Shown here piece after piece: positions 23,791 to 33,222 of a stretch of 64,000 nucleotides of DNA. The notes below the pieces were generated by a model. That model saw only the letters and a list, made by a program, of their open reading frames with translations, did not search any database and had not been told where the DNA came from. The stretch comes from Bacillota bacterium (GTDB lineage Bacteria > Bacillota > Clostridia > Lachnospirales > Cellulosilyticaceae): the NCBI GenBank assembly GCA_023393125.1, contig JAEWMQ010000041.1:62001-126000 (forward strand), in the 5' to 3' direction. Positions within the stretch are counted from its first letter, which is position 1; every line of letters begins with the position of its first letter. The translations under genes were made by a program, and so were the position numbers.

Positions 23791-25197
23791 ATGTCAGACA
23801 CAAAATTAACACTAAAAAAAGAATACAAAAACACATGGGAAACTTACTCTAAAGAAGATTTAGAAAAGCTGTTTGCATATGCAGAACGCTATAGAAAATT
23901 CATTTCATATAATAAAACAGAAAGAGAATGCATTAGAGACTTAGTAAAGAAGGCAGAGGCAGCAGGTTATCAAGATATACAAGCATGTATTAAATCTGGT
24001 AAAAAGTTAGTGAGTGGTGATAAAGTTTATGCTAATTATAAGGACAAGACCCTTATTTTATTTTGCATAGGTGAAAAACCATTAACAGAGGGACTTAACC
24101 TTCTTGGAGCACATTTAGATTCGCCACGTTTAGATTTGAAACCTAATCCACTTTATGAAGATACAGATTTTGCAATGCTTAAAACACACTATTATGGTGG
24201 TGTTAAAAAGTACCAATGGGTTGCCATGCCTTTAGCAATCCATGGTGTAGTTGCTAAAAAAGATGGGAGCATTGTCAATCTCAATATAGGAGAAGATGAA
24301 AAAGATCCTGTTGTAGGGATTTCAGACTTACTCATCCACTTAGCTAATGAGCAAATGCAAAAGAAACTCAGTGAAGCCATTAAAGGAGAAGACCTTAACA
24401 TTTGTCTAGGAAGTATTCCATTACAAGGAGAAGAAAAAGATAAAGTAAAGGCCAATATTTTAAAGCTACTTTATGAAAAATATGGTATAGTTGAAGAAGA
24501 CCTTGTGTCAGCTGAGATTGAGATTGTTCCAGCAGGTGCTGCAAGAGATTATGGTCTTGACCGCAGTATGATTATAGGGTATGGTCAAGATGACCGCGTT
24601 TGTGGTTATGCATCTTTTGAAGCACAGTTAGAAGTAGAAAAACCAGTGAAAACAACAGCCACTGTCCTTGTAGATAAAGAAGAAATAGGAAGTGTAGGTG
24701 CATCAGGTATGCAATCTCATTTCTTTGAAAATATGGTTGCAGAATTGCTTAATTTAACAGGGGACTACTCTAGCTTACTTTTAAAGAGAACATTAGCGAG
24801 TTCAAAAATGCTTTCTTCTGATGTAACAGCAGGTTATGATCCTAATCATCCAAGTGTATTAGAAAAAAACAACGCTGCTTACTTTGGGAAGGGTGTTGTT
24901 TTTATGAAATACACAGGTGCAAGAGGAAAATCAGGCTCTAACGAAGCAAATGCTGAATTTGTAGCAGAATTACGCCGTATCATGGAAGAAAATAATGTAA
25001 CTTGGCAAACAGCAGAGCTTGGTCGTATTGACCTTGGTGGTGGTGGTACCATCGCATATATTCTTGCTAATTATGGTATGGATGTTATCGATTGTGGTGT
25101 ACCAGTTCATAGCATGCATGCACCATGGGAAATTACGAGCAAAGCTGACTTATATGAAATGAGAAAAGCTTATGTAGCTTTCCTTAAAAATGCTTAA
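23791..25197 (+). CDS. M18 family aminopeptidase
   Basis: M18 enzymes are cytoplasmic dizinc aminopeptidases that form large oligomers and prefer acidic or neutral N-termini. The 468-residue product has the conserved metal and active-site segments: LGAHLDSPRLDLKP near residue 105, GYGQDDRVCGYAS near 270, the DKEEIGSVGA segment near 295, ADAGYDP-type SSDVTAGYDPNHP near 345, and VPVHSMHAPWE near 435. Strong AAAGGAGG lies before the ATG. It is followed 18 bases later by the cyclophilin gene, so the two are probably co-transcribed. Confidence 0.93.
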   Translation: MSDTKLTLKKEYKNTWETYSKEDLEKLFAYAERYRKFISYNKTERECIRDLVKKAEAAGYQDIQACIKSGKKLVSGDKVYANYKDKTLILFCIGEKPLTEGLNLLGAHLDSPRLDLKPNPLYEDTDFAMLKTHYYGGVKKYQWVAMPLAIHGVVAKKDGSIVNLNIGEDEKDPVVGISDLLIHLANEQMQKKLSEAIKGEDLNICLGSIPLQGEEKDKVKANILKLLYEKYGIVEEDLVSAEIEIVPAGAARDYGLDRSMIIGYGQDDRVCGYASFEAQLEVEKPVKTTATVLVDKEEIGSVGASGMQSHFFENMVAELLNLTGDYSSLLLKRTLASSKMLSSDVTAGYDPNHPSVLEKNNAAYFGKGVVFMKYTGARGKSGSNEANAEFVAELRRIMEENNVTWQTAELGRIDLGGGGTIAYILANYGMDVIDCGVPVHSMHAPWEITSKADLYEMRKAYVAFLKNA

Positions 25198-25215
25198 ACA
25201 TAAAGGAGATATAAA

Positions 25216-25740
25216 ATGGAAAATAAAAATCCAATTGTAACGATTACTATGGATGATGATAGCCAAATCATCTTAGAACTTTATCCAGAGGTAGCACCAG
25301 AGTCTGTTAAAAACTTTATTTCTCTTGTAGAAAAAGGTTTTTATAATGGTTTAACTTTCCACCGTATTATTCCAGGATTTATGATTCAAGGTGGATGTCC
25401 TGAAGGTACAGGTACAGGTGGCCCAGGTTATCGTATTAAAGGTGAATTTGCACAAAATGGTGTGAAAAATGATTTGAAACATACACGTGGTGTACTTTCT
25501 ATGGCACGTAGTATGATGCCAGATTCAGCTGGATCACAATTCTTTATTATGCATGCAGATTCTCCTCATTTAGATGGTCAGTATGCTGCATTTGGTAAAG
25601 TAATAGAAGGAATGGATACTGTAGACTATATTGCTAATGTGGGTACAGACTTTAGTGATAGGCCTGTTGTACCAGTAAGAATGAAAACAGTAACAGTTGA
25701 TACAAAAGGTGAAGTTTACGAAGGGCCTAACAAACTTTAA
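25216..25740 (+). CDS. Peptidyl-prolyl cis-trans isomerase, cyclophilin type
   Basis: Cyclophilins catalyse proline cis/trans isomerisation during folding. The 174-residue protein is a single domain with the family motifs VKNFISLVEKGFYNGLTFHR, FMIQGGCPEGTG, GSQFFIMHADSPHLDG and YAAFGKVIEGMD. No signal peptide, so it is cytoplasmic. AAAGGAGAT is upstream of the ATG. A second, membrane-anchored cyclophilin lies 660 bases downstream. The gap to the DUF1292 gene contains a promoter, so this pair is not one transcription unit. Confidence 0.95.
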   Translation: MENKNPIVTITMDDDSQIILELYPEVAPESVKNFISLVEKGFYNGLTFHRIIPGFMIQGGCPEGTGTGGPGYRIKGEFAQNGVKNDLKHTRGVLSMARSMMPDSAGSQFFIMHADSPHLDGQYAAFGKVIEGMDTVDYIANVGTDFSDRPVVPVRMKTVTVDTKGEVYEGPNKL

Positions 25741-25783
25741 AAAGTATAGAAGCCAAATAAATGGGTACAATGAAAAAGAGTTG

Positions 25784-25813
25784 TTGGTAAATAATTGTAA
25801 CCTATGCTATAAT
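25784..25813 (+). promoter_or_regulatory. Promoter of the DUF1292 gene
   Basis: TTGGTA (25784-25789), 18-base spacer, extended -10 TGCTATAAT (TATAAT 25808-25813). Confidence 0.7.
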
Positions 25814-25848
25814 AATACAAGTAATTATTCCTAAGGAGGAACTATAAC

Positions 25849-26214
25849 ATGGAAGAAAATAAAAACTGTGGATGTGGCTGTGGCTGCGGACATGAAGAAG
25901 AAAATACAAATGGATGTGGCTGTGGTCACGATCATGATGAAGAAGAAACACTCATCTATGTTACTTTCGAAGATGAAGATCAAGAAGTAGCTTGCAACGT
26001 ACTTAGTATTTTTGAGTGTGATGGTAGAGAATATATCGCTCTTGCACCAAAAGAAGAAGTAGAAAATGCAGAAGAAGCAGAAGTTCTTTTCTATCGTTTT
26101 TCAGAAAATGGAGAAGATGTTCAGCTTGATGATATTGAAACAGATGAAGAATGGGAAAAAGTGGCATCAATATTTGATGAAGAATTCTTTGGACCATTTG
26201 ATGACGAAGAATAA
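25849..26214 (+). CDS. DUF1292 protein with a Cys/His-rich N-terminal tail
   Basis: DUF1292 proteins are small acidic proteins common in Firmicutes with no proved function. The core here (about 33-121) shows the pattern of short hydrophobic strands with YVTFEDEDQEVACNVLSIFE and REYIALAP, and is strongly acidic. The first 30 residues carry alternating cysteines C7, C9, C11, C13, with H15, then C23, C25, H27 and H29, which suggests metal binding. The product is 121 residues. AAGGAGG precedes the ATG. Its own promoter and a terminator make it a single-gene unit. Confidence 0.88.
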   Translation: MEENKNCGCGCGCGHEEENTNGCGCGHDHDEEETLIYVTFEDEDQEVACNVLSIFECDGREYIALAPKEEVENAEEAEVLFYRFSENGEDVQLDDIETDEEWEKVASIFDEEFFGPFDDEE

Positions 26215-26217
26215 TAG

Positions 26218-26243
26218 GAAACAGGGCTTTGGCCCTGTTTTTT
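26218..26243 (+). terminator. Intrinsic terminator of the DUF1292 gene
   Basis: ACAGGGC (26221-26227) pairs with GCCCTGT (26232-26238) around TTTG, followed by a T-run. Confidence 0.9.
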
Positions 26244-26399
26244 ATTGCTATGTCTGATGGAACTAGGAGACGAGAATTGTCAATAGAAGTTGCATATTAT
26301 CTTGTAAAAGGATAATGGGATTACTAAGCACTAGAAAAGTGGCATAAAAAAGAAAGAAAATATACATACTTATAAAAAATAAAATAAGGAAGTGAACCG

Positions 26400-27044
26400 A
26401 TGAAAAAGGTTATTTTATTGATTATAGGTATAGTTGTAATGGGAGGTTTTTTTTGGGGGCTGCAAGGTAGCAATGAAGTTAATAAGAAGCAAGTCATTAA
26501 CTTAAATCCTTTAGCAACAGTAAAATTAGGTAATGGACAAACTTTTAAAATAGAGCTTTATCCTGATCAAGCGCCTAATACGGTGAATAACTTTATTGCA
26601 CTTGTAAATAGTAATTATTATAATAATCTAACCTTCAATAAAATGATACCAGATTATATAGTACAAACAGGAGATAGAATAGGTGATGGAACAGGATTTC
26701 CAGGGTACTTTATTCGAAGTGAATGTAGTGACAATGGCTATGAGAACAACATATCTTTAGAGGAAGGTACAGTCTGTATGTCTCGTGGACAAAAGTATAA
26801 TACAGAAGGGTCACAATTTTTCATTTTGCTTAGTCCTAGAAGGGATTTAGAAGGAAAATATACGGCATTTGGAAAAGTTATAGAGGGTTTAGAGTTTTTA
26901 AAGGAAATAAGTAGAGTAGTTCCAGATGAATTGGTACAACGAGAAGAAGGAATAGAAATAAGTCGTATTGAAGTAAATACTTTTGGTAAACCTTATGAGG
27001 AGCCACAAGTACTTTCATTAGCTGAAGTACGTGAACTACCCTAA
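26400..27044 (+). CDS. Membrane-anchored cyclophilin-type peptidyl-prolyl isomerase
   Basis: A 214-residue cyclophilin with a hydrophobic N-terminus (VILLIIGIVVMGGFFWGL) that is a signal anchor, so the isomerase domain is probably outside the membrane. Domain motifs: NTVNNFIALVNSNYYNNLTF, IVQTGDRIGDGTGFPG, GSQFFILLSPRRDLEGKYTA and FGKVIEGLEF. There is no Cys at a lipobox. AAGGAAG lies before the ATG. It is more diverged from the consensus than the copy at 25216. A role in folding exported proteins is inferred from the topology. Confidence 0.9.
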   Translation: MKKVILLIIGIVVMGGFFWGLQGSNEVNKKQVINLNPLATVKLGNGQTFKIELYPDQAPNTVNNFIALVNSNYYNNLTFNKMIPDYIVQTGDRIGDGTGFPGYFIRSECSDNGYENNISLEEGTVCMSRGQKYNTEGSQFFILLSPRRDLEGKYTAFGKVIEGLEFLKEISRVVPDELVQREEGIEISRIEVNTFGKPYEEPQVLSLAEVRELP

Positions 27045-27150
27045 GAGAATTTAAGAATATACTCAAAGACTAGGGTATTATTTAAAACTTGACAATAGGT
27101 CAGCTTTTATTTACAGTTATAAGATGAGATTATGTATATAGGTGATTAAA

Positions 27151-29118
27151 ATGAGAGAAAAAACATATGATAACCAAAGCATATCTGCCCTTAAAGGAGC
27201 AGATCGTGTTAGATTACGTCCGGGTGTTATTTTTGGTTCAGATGGTATAGAGGGGTGTCAACATTCTGTATTTGAGATTCTAGCAAACTCTATTGATGAA
27301 TTTAAAGAAGGCTACGGACACACAATTAAGGTAACCTTGCACGCTGATCACTCTATCACGATTGAGGATTTTGGTAGAGGGATCCCAGTTGATTATAATG
27401 AAGCAGAAGCACGTTATAACTGGGAACTTGTTTTTTGTGAGCTTTATGCAGGGGGGAAATACAATAATAATGAAGGGGACAACTATGAGTTTAGTTTAGG
27501 TCTTAATGGACTGGGAAGTTGTGCGACACAGTATAGTTCGGAATTCATGGATGTAGAAGTTAAACGTGACGGCTATATCTATAATCTTCACTTTGAAAAA
27601 GGCGAAAATATTGGGGGACTTAGAAAAACAAAAGCAGAGTATAAGCAAACAGGTAGTAAAATTCATTGGAAGCCTGACAGAGATGTTTTTACAGATGTGA
27701 ATGTTTCTTCTGAGTATTTTCATGATGTCTTAAAAAGACAAGCAGTCGTTAATAAAAATCTAGAGTTTGTTTTTACAGATGAAATTAAGGATGAAAAACA
27801 TGTCTATCTTTATGAAGATGGTATTTTAGGCTATGCAAAAGAGATTGCAGAAGAGAAGAATTTTACAGATGTAGTATTTACTGAGCAAGAAACAAAAGGA
27901 AGAGACCGTGAAGATAGACCAGAATATAAATTAAAGTTCCAAATTGCTTTTTGTTTTTGTAATGAGAAAAATTTACTAGAGTATTATCATAACTCAAGCT
28001 ACTTAGAGTACGGTGGTTCACCAGATAAGGCGATTAAGAATGCTTTTGTTTATGCCATTGACCAATATCTCAAAAATGAGAATCTTTATAATAAAGATGA
28101 GAAAAAAATTACTTTTGTAGATATACAAGATAGCCTTATTTTAATTTCGAACTCTTTTTCAACTGTAACGAGTTATGAAAATCAAACCAAAAAAGCAATC
28201 ACCAATAAATTTATACAAGAAGCGATTCAAGAATATCTAAAAGAGTTTCTTTATATTTATTTTATTGAAAATAAAGATGCAGCAATAGGCATTGCTAAGC
28301 AAGTGCTAGTTAATAAACGTAGCCGTGAGAAGGCAGAGCGCACACGTATTAATGTGCGTAAACAGTTAAGCGGTAGTATTGATATTGGCAATCGTATTAA
28401 AAAGTTTGTAGATTGTCGTACAAAGGATGTAACAAGGCGTGAACTTTATATTGTAGAAGGGGATTCAGCATTAGGTTCTTGTAAGTTAGGAAGAGATGCG
28501 GAATTTCAAGGGATTATGCCAGTAAGAGGGAAGATCCTGAATTGTTTAAAGGCAGATTATGATAAGATTTTTAAAAGTGATATTATCGTAGATTTATTAA
28601 AGGTTTTAGGATGTGGTATTGAAATCACCTCCAAACACAATAAAGATTTGCATACTTTTGACCTTAATAATTTACGTTGGAATAAAGTCATTATTTGTAC
28701 GGATGCCGATGTAGACGGTTATCAAATTCGTACCTTGATTTTAACCATGCTGTATGCTTTAGTACCTACGCTTATTAAAGAAGGGCGTGTTTTCATAGCA
28801 GAAACACCTCTTTACGAAATTAATACTAAAGATAAAACTTACTTTGCTTATTCGGAACATGAAAAAGCAGAAGTCTTAAGTAAAATTAAAACCAAATATA
28901 CCATTCAACGTTCTAAAGGACTTGGTGAAAATGACCCTGATATGATGTGGGAAACCACCATGTGTCCAACATCACGTCGTTTAATTCAAGTGATGCCGGA
29001 AAATGTAGAAGACACTCAAACGATGTTTGACGTTCTTTTAGGAGACGATTTAAAAGGACGTAAGCAATTTATAGCAGATGAAGGGTATCGCTACTTAGAC
29101 TTAGCAGATATGAGTTAA
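27151..29118 (+). CDS. parE: Type IIA topoisomerase subunit B (topoisomerase IV-like)
   Basis: The ATPase and TOPRIM subunit of a type II topoisomerase, 655 residues. The GHKL region has FEILANSIDEFKEGYG, TIEDFGRGIPVDY and LNGLGSC in place of the usual G-loop; the QTK loop is present. The TOPRIM part has EGDSALGSCKLGRDAEFQG, RGKILNCLKA and CTDADVDGYQIRTLIL, where standard enzymes have EGDSAGGSAK and DGSHIRTL. ATG 27151 is preferred over a GTG at 27142, which overlaps the AGGTGA site. parC follows 18 bases later. The differences from gyrase and the pairing support topoisomerase IV-like assignment. Confidence 0.85.
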   Translation: MREKTYDNQSISALKGADRVRLRPGVIFGSDGIEGCQHSVFEILANSIDEFKEGYGHTIKVTLHADHSITIEDFGRGIPVDYNEAEARYNWELVFCELYAGGKYNNNEGDNYEFSLGLNGLGSCATQYSSEFMDVEVKRDGYIYNLHFEKGENIGGLRKTKAEYKQTGSKIHWKPDRDVFTDVNVSSEYFHDVLKRQAVVNKNLEFVFTDEIKDEKHVYLYEDGILGYAKEIAEEKNFTDVVFTEQETKGRDREDRPEYKLKFQIAFCFCNEKNLLEYYHNSSYLEYGGSPDKAIKNAFVYAIDQYLKNENLYNKDEKKITFVDIQDSLILISNSFSTVTSYENQTKKAITNKFIQEAIQEYLKEFLYIYFIENKDAAIGIAKQVLVNKRSREKAERTRINVRKQLSGSIDIGNRIKKFVDCRTKDVTRRELYIVEGDSALGSCKLGRDAEFQGIMPVRGKILNCLKADYDKIFKSDIIVDLLKVLGCGIEITSKHNKDLHTFDLNNLRWNKVIICTDADVDGYQIRTLILTMLYALVPTLIKEGRVFIAETPLYEINTKDKTYFAYSEHEKAEVLSKIKTKYTIQRSKGLGENDPDMMWETTMCPTSRRLIQVMPENVEDTQTMFDVLLGDDLKGRKQFIADEGYRYLDLADMS

Positions 29119-29136
29119 AAGAAAGGATGACGCGTA

Positions 29137-31281
29137 ATGGACCAATATGTCATTAAGCAAAATATTACGGAAACATTAGAAAGCAATTATATGCCTTATG
29201 CCATGAGTGTTATCGTGTCTAGGGCATTACCGGAAATTGATGGTTTTAAGCCCTCCCATCGTAAATTACTTTATACGATGTATAAGATGAATTTAATAAA
29301 GGGCTTACGTACTAAATCAGCTAATATTGTAGGACAAACCATGAAACTAAATCCTCATGGTGATGCAGCTATTTATGAAACTATGGTACGTTTAACAAAA
29401 GGCTACAGTGCTTTAATGACTCCTTTTGTAGATTCTAAAGGTAACTTCGGTAAGGTGTATTCTCGAGATATGGCTTATGCTGCAGCACGTTATACAGAAG
29501 CTAAGCTTAGTGAAATATGTATAGAAGTATTTAATGATATTGAAGAAAATGCAGTTGACTTTATTGATAACTATGATGGAACACTCAAAGAACCTGTTTT
29601 ATTACCAACACGCTTTCCTAATATTTTAGTCAATCCGAATCAAGGGATTGCTGTTGGGATGGCAAGTAATTTCTGTTCCTTTAATTTGAAGGAAGTCTGT
29701 AATGCAACCATTGCCTATCTTAAAAATGAAGATGCTGATATATTAGAACATATTGTAGCACCTGATTTCCCCACAGGGGGACAAATCATTTTAGATGAAG
29801 CTGAAATGAGAGAGGTTCTAGAAGCAGGGAAAGGAAGCTTTAAAGTACGTGCGAAATATAACTACATTAAAAAGGAAAATTGTATTGAAGTTATAGAGAT
29901 TCCTTATACAACAACAGTAGAAGCGATTATCGACAAAATTGAAGAGCTAGTTAAAGCAGGCAAGATTAAAGAAATTACTGACGTACGAGATGAAACAGAC
30001 TTATCAGGTCTAAAATTGACCATTGATCTTAAACGAAGTACAGATCCAGAGTTGCTGATGCAAAAGCTCTTTAAGTCAACGCCGCTAGAAGATAGTTTTA
30101 GTTGTAACTTTAATTTGCTTATTAATGGAATGCCGAAAGTACTTGGCTTTAAAGAAATTATTAAAGAGTGGTGTGAGTTTAGACAGCAATGTATTATACG
30201 TAAATATCGTTTTGCTATTGAAAAAATGGAAAAGCGCTATCATCTTTTACTAGGGCTTAAACAAATTCTTCTAGATATTGATAAGGCTATTGAAATCGTG
30301 CGTCATACAGAAAAAGAAAAAGATGTTGTACCACGTTTAATGGCACATTTTGAAATTAGTGAAATGCAAGCTGATTATGTAGCAGAAATTAAATTACGTC
30401 ACTTAAATAAACAATATATTTTAGAAACTTTAAAGGAACTAGATGAATTAGAAAAGAAAATTGCTGAATTAAAAGACATTATCGAAAGTCCTAAGAAGGT
30501 TAAAAAGGTTATTAGTGATGAACTTAAAGTGATTCAGAAGAAATTTGGTGCTGAACGCCGAACAGAAGTCATTAAGCATACAGAAATTGTAAAGGTGAAG
30601 CATGAAGAACTCATTGAAGATTATAATGTAAAGCTATTCTTTACAGATCATCAGTACTTAAAGAAAATCACACTTGTTTCTTTAAGAAGTAGTGGTGAAC
30701 AAAAGCTAAAAGAAGATGATACGATTATTCAAGAAATTGAAGCAAGTAACCGTAGTGATCTTTTACTCTTTACAAATAAAAGTAATGTTTATAAATTAAA
30801 GTTACATGAAATAGAAGATACAAAAGCTAGTCAATTTGGCGTATACTTGCCTAATTTATTGGATTTAGAAGAAGGCGAACAAATTGTAGCGATTCACAGT
30901 ACAGTAGATTATACAGGATATATAGTTTTTGGGTTTAGCACAGGTAAAGTAGCTAAAGTACCAGTAGCAGCATATGAAACCAAGACAAATCGTAAAAAAC
31001 TCATCAAAGCTTTTTATGGTAAAGCACCTTGTGTGGGTATTGCTTTTGTAGAAGAAGATGATGTACTTCTTTTAACAAGAGAAGATGATAAAGTAGGTGT
31101 TGTACCCGTAGCACTTTTAGAAGAGAAACAAAAACGTGATGCTAATGGCGTTCAAGCATTGAGTATTACTAAGAAAATTGGAATGAAAAAGCTTGAAAAA
31201 GCCAATGAACTCACAGAGGAGCTCAAGGTGCGATTAGCAAAGGAATTACCAGCAACTGCTAAGTTAATAGAGAATAAATAG
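29137..31281 (+). CDS. parC: Type IIA topoisomerase subunit A (topoisomerase IV-like)
   Basis: The DNA-breaking subunit, 714 residues, shorter than gyrase A (about 800-860). The N-terminal winged-helix part has NPHGDAAIYETMVRL, and the active-site tyrosine lies in DMAYAAARYTEAKL. The tower and coiled coil follow, then a reduced C-terminal domain (about 490-714) with no clear GyrA-box (QRRGGKG). That is typical of topoisomerase IV and its relatives. AAAGGATG precedes the ATG, 18 bases after parE. The complex would decatenate sister chromosomes. Confidence 0.86.
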   Translation: MDQYVIKQNITETLESNYMPYAMSVIVSRALPEIDGFKPSHRKLLYTMYKMNLIKGLRTKSANIVGQTMKLNPHGDAAIYETMVRLTKGYSALMTPFVDSKGNFGKVYSRDMAYAAARYTEAKLSEICIEVFNDIEENAVDFIDNYDGTLKEPVLLPTRFPNILVNPNQGIAVGMASNFCSFNLKEVCNATIAYLKNEDADILEHIVAPDFPTGGQIILDEAEMREVLEAGKGSFKVRAKYNYIKKENCIEVIEIPYTTTVEAIIDKIEELVKAGKIKEITDVRDETDLSGLKLTIDLKRSTDPELLMQKLFKSTPLEDSFSCNFNLLINGMPKVLGFKEIIKEWCEFRQQCIIRKYRFAIEKMEKRYHLLLGLKQILLDIDKAIEIVRHTEKEKDVVPRLMAHFEISEMQADYVAEIKLRHLNKQYILETLKELDELEKKIAELKDIIESPKKVKKVISDELKVIQKKFGAERRTEVIKHTEIVKVKHEELIEDYNVKLFFTDHQYLKKITLVSLRSSGEQKLKEDDTIIQEIEASNRSDLLLFTNKSNVYKLKLHEIEDTKASQFGVYLPNLLDLEEGEQIVAIHSTVDYTGYIVFGFSTGKVAKVPVAAYETKTNRKKLIKAFYGKAPCVGIAFVEEDDVLLLTREDDKVGVVPVALLEEKQKRDANGVQALSITKKIGMKKLEKANELTEELKVRLAKELPATAKLIENK

Positions 31282-31334
31282 AAATAGAAGCATTAATAAA
31301 GCAATATTAATGAAGATGAAATGAGGGGAATGAA

Positions 31335-32129
31335 ATGAGAGCAAGTGTGAAAGCTGCAAAGCGTATTATTATTAAAATAGGTACATCATCTTTAACTCAT
31401 GAAAATGGAAAAGTTGATTTGAATAAGATGGAGAAGCTAGCTCGTGTTTTAACAGATTTAAATAACTCAGGGAAAGAAATTGTTTTAGTTTCTTCAGGAG
31501 CTATTGGAGCTGGGATGCAGCGTATTGGTCGTAGTAAAAGGCCAGAAGACTTACCTTTGAAGCAAGCTACAGCAGCTATCGGACAAGCTATCCTTATGAA
31601 AATGTATCAAAAGTTCTTCGATGAATATAATCAAGTGATTGCACAAATACTACTGACAAAAGATGTTATTGAAGATCCTATTAAGAATAATAATGCTAAA
31701 AATACATTTGAAACATTATTAGATTTGGGTGTTATCCCTATTGTTAATGAAAACGACTGTATTTCTACAGCTCAAATTGAAGGCTATCGCTTTGGAGATA
31801 ATGATACCTTATCAGCTACAGTTGCAGAACTCATTCATGCAGACCTTTTAATTTTACTCACAGATATTGAGGGGCTTTACACAGCTAATCCAAAAGAAGA
31901 TGCAGATGCCACTCTTATTCCGCAGGTAGATGACATTACAGAGGAAATAAAAGGATTGGCTGGAGGTTCAGGCTCACATCTAGGAACAGGTGGTATGATT
32001 ACTAAAATTATGGCAGCTGAAATAGCCAAAGCTTGTGGAACTGAAACGATTGTGGCTTCTGGTGAAAATATTGAAATTTTAAGAGACATATTAGGTGGAG
32101 AAGCCATAGGAACTTGGTTTACTGCTTAA
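31335..32129 (+). CDS. proB: Glutamate 5-kinase
   Basis: ProB phosphorylates glutamate in the first step of proline synthesis. The 264-residue product has the amino-acid kinase fold: RIIIKIGTSSLT, VLVSSGAIGAGM-type ELVLVSSGAIG, PIVNENDC, FGDNDTLSA and LTDIEGLY. It ends at the kinase domain and lacks the C-terminal PUA domain that many ProB have. GAGGGG lies before the ATG. No proA or proC is in the window, so the pathway partner lies elsewhere. The DUF896 gene follows 21 bases later. Confidence 0.95.
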   Translation: MRASVKAAKRIIIKIGTSSLTHENGKVDLNKMEKLARVLTDLNNSGKEIVLVSSGAIGAGMQRIGRSKRPEDLPLKQATAAIGQAILMKMYQKFFDEYNQVIAQILLTKDVIEDPIKNNNAKNTFETLLDLGVIPIVNENDCISTAQIEGYRFGDNDTLSATVAELIHADLLILLTDIEGLYTANPKEDADATLIPQVDDITEEIKGLAGGSGSHLGTGGMITKIMAAEIAKACGTETIVASGENIEILRDILGGEAIGTWFTA

Positions 32130-32150
32130 TGCAAGAAAGGAATTGAAGCG

Positions 32151-32375
32151 ATGCAAATGGATGAACTTATTAAGGAAATTAACGCCTTAGCACATAAAAA
32201 GAAAACAGAAGGCTTAACAGCTGAGGAGCAAATTAGACAGGATCACTTACGTCAGCAATACTTAGCCATTTTTAGAGGTAATTTTAAAAGTCAATTAGAG
32301 CATACCAAGATTAAAACGCCAGATGGAAAATTACATCCTTTAAAATATATGCCAAGTGATAAAAAGCCTCATTAG
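32151..32375 (+). CDS. DUF896 (YnzC-like) small protein
   Basis: DUF896 proteins are small two-helix-bundle proteins of Firmicutes; B. subtilis YnzC is the described example, and the function is not settled. The 74-residue product matches the pattern INALAHKKKTEGLTAEEQIRQ, then HLRQQYLAIFRGNFKSQLE and a LHPLKY tail. AGAAAGGA lies 8 bases before the ATG. It follows proB closely and ends at a strong terminator. Confidence 0.92.
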   Translation: MQMDELIKEINALAHKKKTEGLTAEEQIRQDHLRQQYLAIFRGNFKSQLEHTKIKTPDGKLHPLKYMPSDKKPH

Positions 32376-32395
32376 TAACCAAAGTAATGAGGGCA

Positions 32396-32432
32396 TGAAA
32401 TAGCGATGGGCTCATGTCCCATCGCTATTTTA
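32396..32432 (+). terminator. Intrinsic terminator after the DUF896 gene
   Basis: AAATAGCGATGGG (32398-32410) pairs with CCCATCGCTATTT (32418-32430), 7-base loop, then T-run. Confidence 0.9.
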
Positions 32433-32615
32433 CGCCTAGGCACTTGAAGAAACATATTTGCCAATTAAAGTAGAGTAGTATACAATGATAAAGTGAGAAG
32501 TATGAATTAAAAAGTGAACTAATTAACAATTATTTATTCTTAATTAGTTGATTTACATTATAACAAAAAATGAAAGTAGAGAATCTACATAGATGATAAG
32601 GAAAAGGAGCAACCC

Positions 32616-33209
32616 ATGATCACCTATTTAGTTGGAAACCTAGAGCATATAGCAGAAAATGCATTAGTCATAGAAGTATATGGTGTGGGCTATGAAGTGT
32701 TTTGTAGTAGCCGTACTTTAAGTGAATTAAATGGCACCCGTGAAAAGGTGAAAATATATATCCATGAGCATATTAAAGAAGATGGACATGATCTATATGG
32801 TTTTTACCATATAGAAGATAGAGAGCTATTTAGAAAGCTTATTAGTGTAAGCGGTATTGGTCCTAAAGGTGGTATGCAAGTTTTCAATACTTATAGCAGT
32901 CAAGAAGTCATTGAGATTATTTTAAATCAAGATAGTAAAGCGCTAAGCAAAGTAAGTGGTATAGGTCCTAAAACAGCTCAGCGTATTATTCTAGAGCTAA
33001 AAGATAGTATTGGCAAACTATTTGTACCAGATTTAAGTTTATTACAAACTGGCTTAAAAGATGAAACGGCTAAAGAGGAAGCGATAGAAGCACTTGAAGC
33101 TTTAGGGTATACATCTCAAGAAGCAAGAAAAGCAGTAGAAGCTATTTATGATTATAAGGCAAATAGTGAAGAGCTTATTAAAAAAGCATTAAGTTTATTA
33201 GGCATGTAA
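32616..33209 (+). CDS. ruvA: Holliday junction branch migration protein RuvA
   Basis: RuvA binds four-way DNA junctions and recruits RuvB helicase motors. The 197-residue product starts with an OB-fold (MITYLVGNLEHI, VYGVGYEVFC), has two helix-hairpin-helix motifs (SGIGPKGGMQVFN, SGIGPKTAQRIILELKD) and the C-terminal RuvB-binding domain with the ALGYTSQEARKAV motif. AAAAGGAG is upstream. About 190 bases of AT-rich sequence precede it; no LexA box was recognised there. ruvB follows 13 bases later. Confidence 0.96.
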   Translation: MITYLVGNLEHIAENALVIEVYGVGYEVFCSSRTLSELNGTREKVKIYIHEHIKEDGHDLYGFYHIEDRELFRKLISVSGIGPKGGMQVFNTYSSQEVIEIILNQDSKALSKVSGIGPKTAQRIILELKDSIGKLFVPDLSLLQTGLKDETAKEEAIEALEALGYTSQEARKAVEAIYDYKANSEELIKKALSLLGM

Positions 33210-33222
33210 AGGGGGATGAAAC

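Noticed and set aside
32433..32615. LexA/SOS box upstream of ruvA
   Set aside because: No CGAAC-N4-GTTCG-like sequence is visible in this stretch.
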